NCBI GenBank assembly: GCA_963969595.1 | Contig: OZ018408.1 | Location: 49,167,022 to 49,231,021, forward strand | Origin: Neckera pumila | Lineage: Eukaryota > Streptophyta > Bryopsida > Hypnales > Neckeraceae | Length of the DNA: 64,000 bases | Direction of reading: 5' to 3' | Shown here: one piece after another, positions 60,592 to 64,000 of the stretch | How the letters are laid out: every line of letters starts with the position of its first letter | Numbering within the stretch: position 1 is the stretch's first letter | Notes under the pieces: model-generated | Seen by the model: the letters and a program-made list of their open reading frames with translations, nothing else | The model's database searches: none | Told to the model about the DNA's origin: nothing | Made by a program: the position numbers and the translations under genes

Positions 60592-63511
60592 AGGGATGGC
60601 GAATCAAATGGAACTCCTCAGTACGCATTTTCAACGCTTCAAATACCTGAAGAAAAGTCAGACGAATATGGAGACGAGCTTCTTCTTAGGGATTGCTGGG
60701 AATGGAAAGAGCCCAATATGGTCAGGTATTGGACAATTATCATTGTTTGAATGGCCACCAATCTAAGTTTTATGACAGCATATGAACAAAGTGAAGCAAA
60801 CCTTCTAGTGTCATTGACAGAGTCTATCAAAGAGGTCACAACGGGTCCAAAGGGGGTTATTTGGTTTGTTGCAAAGCAACAGATCCAAAGACAAAACAAG
60901 ATTACTTATTCTCCTATATGGTGGACACGAAGAAGACCAACTTCTCAATCTTTGAGTATTACAATAGCCTCAGCAACAACAACTTTCAGGACCTTCAAAT
61001 AGCATTAGGGAAACAAATCGATGAGAAGCTTTGGCAGGGGAAGGACTGCCAGCAGCTCATAGGAAAAACACTAGCGTCAAGATTGAACGCACTCATCAAG
61101 GAATTTGAGCACATGAAAGTGAGCATGGCTGACAAAGCAAGACGAATAACTCCTTTCATTGTCGCCAAAGAATACAATAGTCTGGACGGGAGTCAACGTT
61201 CCCTTGTTCTCACTACACTTGAAACAAGAAGAAGCCACACCCGAATGAAGCACACTGAGAAGTTTGGTCGGGGGACACCATCAGGTACTCCTCCAATAGG
61301 AGCGAGGACGTGCAATAAGAAGCTTGCAAAAGAAAAATCTATATCTGTCGTTGGGGAGGACAGCATAGCCTCAAAGATCGTGAACATACCTCAAGATCTC
61401 GTAGGTCGTGTTAAAGACATTGACTATGACAAGTCTTGCAAGACTTACAAGGAATATTGGTCCGTCTGCACTGACTCATACGTGCCCAATATAGGCCAAA
61501 AATTTGTGATTCCAATTGATCAACTGGAGACACCACCTCAGAACCTAAATATCCGACATCTTGAAGAAGGAGGGGTGAACAAGTGTAAACTTTCTACTTA
61601 ATATGCCCGATCCAGACAAAAGGATGACACTGTGCGTGATGCCACAGGAACAAACCAAGAAACCGGAGACATTTGAAGACGTGCAAACTAGAAAATTCTG
61701 GATGGTTAACGGACAACATTGTATCGAAGCATCGAAGCACATGCTGAAGATGAAAGAAATCCCGAAGTTGAAGGCGGAGAAGTTCCAGACATGGAAGTGC
61801 TTTGTTGTGTGGAATAAAGACGACAGAATAGTCCGGAGGATATCAACATATTATAATAGAGTGAATCACTTTGCTAACTTCATGCCTACCTGGTCTACCA
61901 ACATTATTGGTTCCGGATTTGTTTGGACCAAAATGGGATCGCCAACGCCCCCAAAGGAACCCACTGAGCTAGGAAAGACTCTTCCTCAAGGAAAGCGGAC
62001 GCTGAAGGATGTACAAAACCAGAAACTCTTTACGGTACTAATAATCATTCGCGAAAACCGACGTTCACTACATGCATTCATTGTATTTGCTATCTTCAAT
62101 TGTTTCAAAGCATAGTTAGTGTCGGAGTTGAATGAGAATGTATATCCGGCTGTTATCTTTTGTCATCAATTTCCAACCCATAAGCTGAATAGTTTCCTAC
62201 TTATTGGTCCTGCACGATTTCAAAGATGCAATAAAGCTACGATTTGCTATGATCAACATCAAGAAGAATCAAGGAGCTCTGAGTGAGAAGAAAGAGAAGG
62301 ACATCCACATCCACAATGAGATCAAGATAATCACTGCGAGTCAAAATGTCTACAATCTATGGAGTCAATTCATCTCCAGCCAATTTCAAGGAGAGCTCAT
62401 TGATCCCGATTTGCTAATGCAATTCAAAAACATAAAGGGCTGGGCTTTGGAGAAAGATGGAGTCATTGTCTAAGAGTTTTTCAAGTGGATCGGGAATTGT
62501 TCAGAAGGGGATCTAATGAGGCTGGCCTTGCATCTTCTATCCAAGACGCCTAATAGAACATATGGGCACCCAAAAGTTACCATGAAGTCGATGAAAGCTA
62601 TACTTTCGAACTGCTATGTCGCAAAAGACTGGCTTGAGAGGTGCAAGCGGAAGCAAGCTATAAAAAGGCAACTACACTTGAAGCCGAGTCTGCACTTGTT
62701 TGACAACAATGGAAACATGAAGAGGACCATGTGGAAGAAGTTCAAGTTGGACTACAATGTCACGAAGGCAACAAAGAACACACTTCTAACTGCCCCTGGC
62801 GAGAGTTTCTTCTCACTCTCGAAAATGCCATCAAACAAGAACAAAAGCCTTGAAGAGTTGTCTCTTGTAGCGAGAGAGTTCTTCACAATTTTCTTGGAGA
62901 CTAAAGGAAGGTTTTCAAAGCCCATTGCTAGAGCTAATTTTTGGCCTTATGAGACAAGCAATGACGAACTAGGAAACTGGGGCCCAAATGTGTGGAACAA
63001 GTCCACAAAGTCCAGATTGAAAATGGCCATCATGGACTTCAGGCATGTCCCGGGTGTGATTAATAAAAAGAAGACAAGCGAGCAATACTACCTCACCTTC
63101 ATGGAAGTCCTTGACAAAACCGTCAATTCCAAGGTAACCAATCCAAAAGTCTAGTTATGGATCTGTGGAGAGAAAGAGGTTGAGTTGGACCTCCAAAATT
63201 ACATCAAGACTTCGACATATGGAGCGACGTATTCTGTGCACTACGCCAAGTACATCCTTGCGACCTTTGAGCGTGTTGGAGACCTTCCTAAAAGAAGTGC
63301 TCGAGGTAAAGATCCCATTCAGTTACTTTTTTTGGTAAAGAACGGCATGGGCTTTAAGACTAAGAAGATCCCGAGGACGTTTGAAGTCCTCCCCAAGGCA
63401 AGGCACAACACTCGTCGCCAAAAATTTGAGGTTGATTATAGGTTTCAATCCACCGAGCTTCAAATGGAGTTTTATTTGAAAGTGCTTGACCTTTTTATGT
63501 CCCTGTGAGTC
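60592..63511 (+). pseudogene. Broken gene with ParB-like VNGQH domain, probable transposon relic
   Basis: An exon starting after acceptor ACAATACAG (60591) encodes DGESNGTPQYAF...LLLRDCWEWKEPNMVRYW, interrupted by TGA at 60748. After a frameshift near 60845 the frame reads KATDPKTKQDYLFSYMVD...IPQDLVGRVKDIDYD...IGQKFVIPIDQLETPPQNLNI (to 61602). Another frameshift near 61580 leads to MPDPDKRMTLCVMPQE and RKFWMVNGQHCIEASKHM. R.LEEGGV...VMP...VNGQHxxxA is the layout of a ParB/sulfiredoxin-fold domain. Downstream blocks (61741-62050, then 62204-63511 in one frame with TAA at 62471 and TAG at 63152) have no recognised domain but keep coding-like composition (TWKCFVVWNKDD, FWPYETSNDELGNWGPNVWN). 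Possible intron about 62052-62221. No methylase-type motif was seen. The palindrome array lies directly upstream. Confidence 0.55.
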
Positions 63512-64000
63512 TTTTGATCTCCACCCAAGAGACCAAACAAGCACAACCAGGTTCTATAGTAATTAAGTGAATTCTACGGGTGATTGGCTGTAGTAAACGA
63601 GCTGCCTTCCAAGCAATGGAGTTTTTTTACCACAAGTGTGAGTAACTAAGTAGAAATTGAAGGATGCTTATTTAATTCTAGGTTTTTTCCTATTTTGAAG
63701 TATTATCTTATCCTAAGCGTTCAATTGTCGTTCAATTCTATGTGAGTTCTAATCTAAAATACGTTTTGTTGTACTTGTGACTTTAATTTTCTATCAAATT
63801 TAAGTTTTTATTCTATCTTCCTTTGTTAATCAACCTCTATCTAGTTTCTACTATTACTATTCTAATTTGATTTAGAGAATTAAGGATTAGTTCAAATTTG
63901 CAAAATCTTTGGTAAATTTTGACCGATTTAGCGGTTCATCAAAATTTACCCTCGATTTTTATCTTTTCTTAAGGATTTTACCTCTCTCGTTAAATTATTT
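63512..64000. other. AT-rich DNA after the ParB-like pseudogene; nothing recognised
   Basis: No open frame or repeat that I can support. Confidence 0.4.

Noticed and set aside
1..64000. tRNA, rRNA or snRNA genes
   Set aside because: I saw no convincing cloverleaf, A/B box pair or conserved rRNA block by eye; a covariance-model scan would be needed to exclude them.

Overview
This 64 kb window is eukaryotic nuclear DNA, almost certainly from a land plant. It has one intact gene with 16 GT-AG introns, long AT-rich intergenic DNA, Stowaway-type and Mutator-type MITEs, minisatellites, and several decayed transposon genes. The transposon protein types (MULE/SWIM, a DUF7869-like transposase, ParB-like and DNA-methylase-like proteins) remind me of seed-free plants (lycophytes, ferns, bryophytes), but that is recollection of families, not a search result.

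Layout: 1-14 kb is gene-poor. It holds a GC-richer stretch with short tandem repeats (1-2.3 kb), two related Mutator-like MITEs (2335-2563, 8776-9025), three Stowaway-like elements (3612-4488, 5533-6102, 7115-7365), and a ~350 bp tandem array (6.9-8.57 kb). 14.7-23.2 kb carries the only clearly functional gene: a 17-exon, 573-residue thiamine-diphosphate enzyme of the bacterial catabolic acetolactate synthase (AlsS) type on the minus strand, without a plastid transit peptide. 23.9-24.9 kb is microsatellite plus a MITE.

25.2-31.7 kb (minus) is a broken multi-exon gene with an acidic N-terminus, a ParB/sulfiredoxin-like DGNHR motif, a charged coiled coil and a degenerate N4/N6 DNA-methylase-like domain. 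36.6-40.7 kb (plus) is a decayed MULE-like transposase gene with a C-terminal SWIM zinc finger. 43.6-46.5 kb (minus) is a decayed DUF7869-like DDE transposase gene whose main frame is open for about 810 codons except for ten TGA/TAG codons. 46.5-50.0 kb is a TCCGG-rich unit with an intact 682-codon ORF. 60.6-63.5 kb (plus) is a further broken gene with a ParB-like VNGQH motif. 50-60 kb is dominated by tandem repeats.

Three patterns cut across these features. (i) Five ~96-112 bp near-perfect hairpins share a TAGTCGGATCCGACTA-type centre; three of them lie inside introns of the transposon genes. (ii) A degenerate ~20 bp palindrome, TCATCTCGANTCGAGATGA, is reiterated 5 times at 50.1-50.6 kb and 11 times at 59.6-60.4 kb, the latter just upstream of the ParB-like gene. 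(iii) Of 22 internal stop codons that I could place in frame in the four decayed genes, 12 are TGA, 9 TAG and 1 TAA, which fits CG/CHG-methylation-driven C-to-T decay. All exon coordinates were read by eye from splice consensus and frame continuity; no database search or alignment was run.
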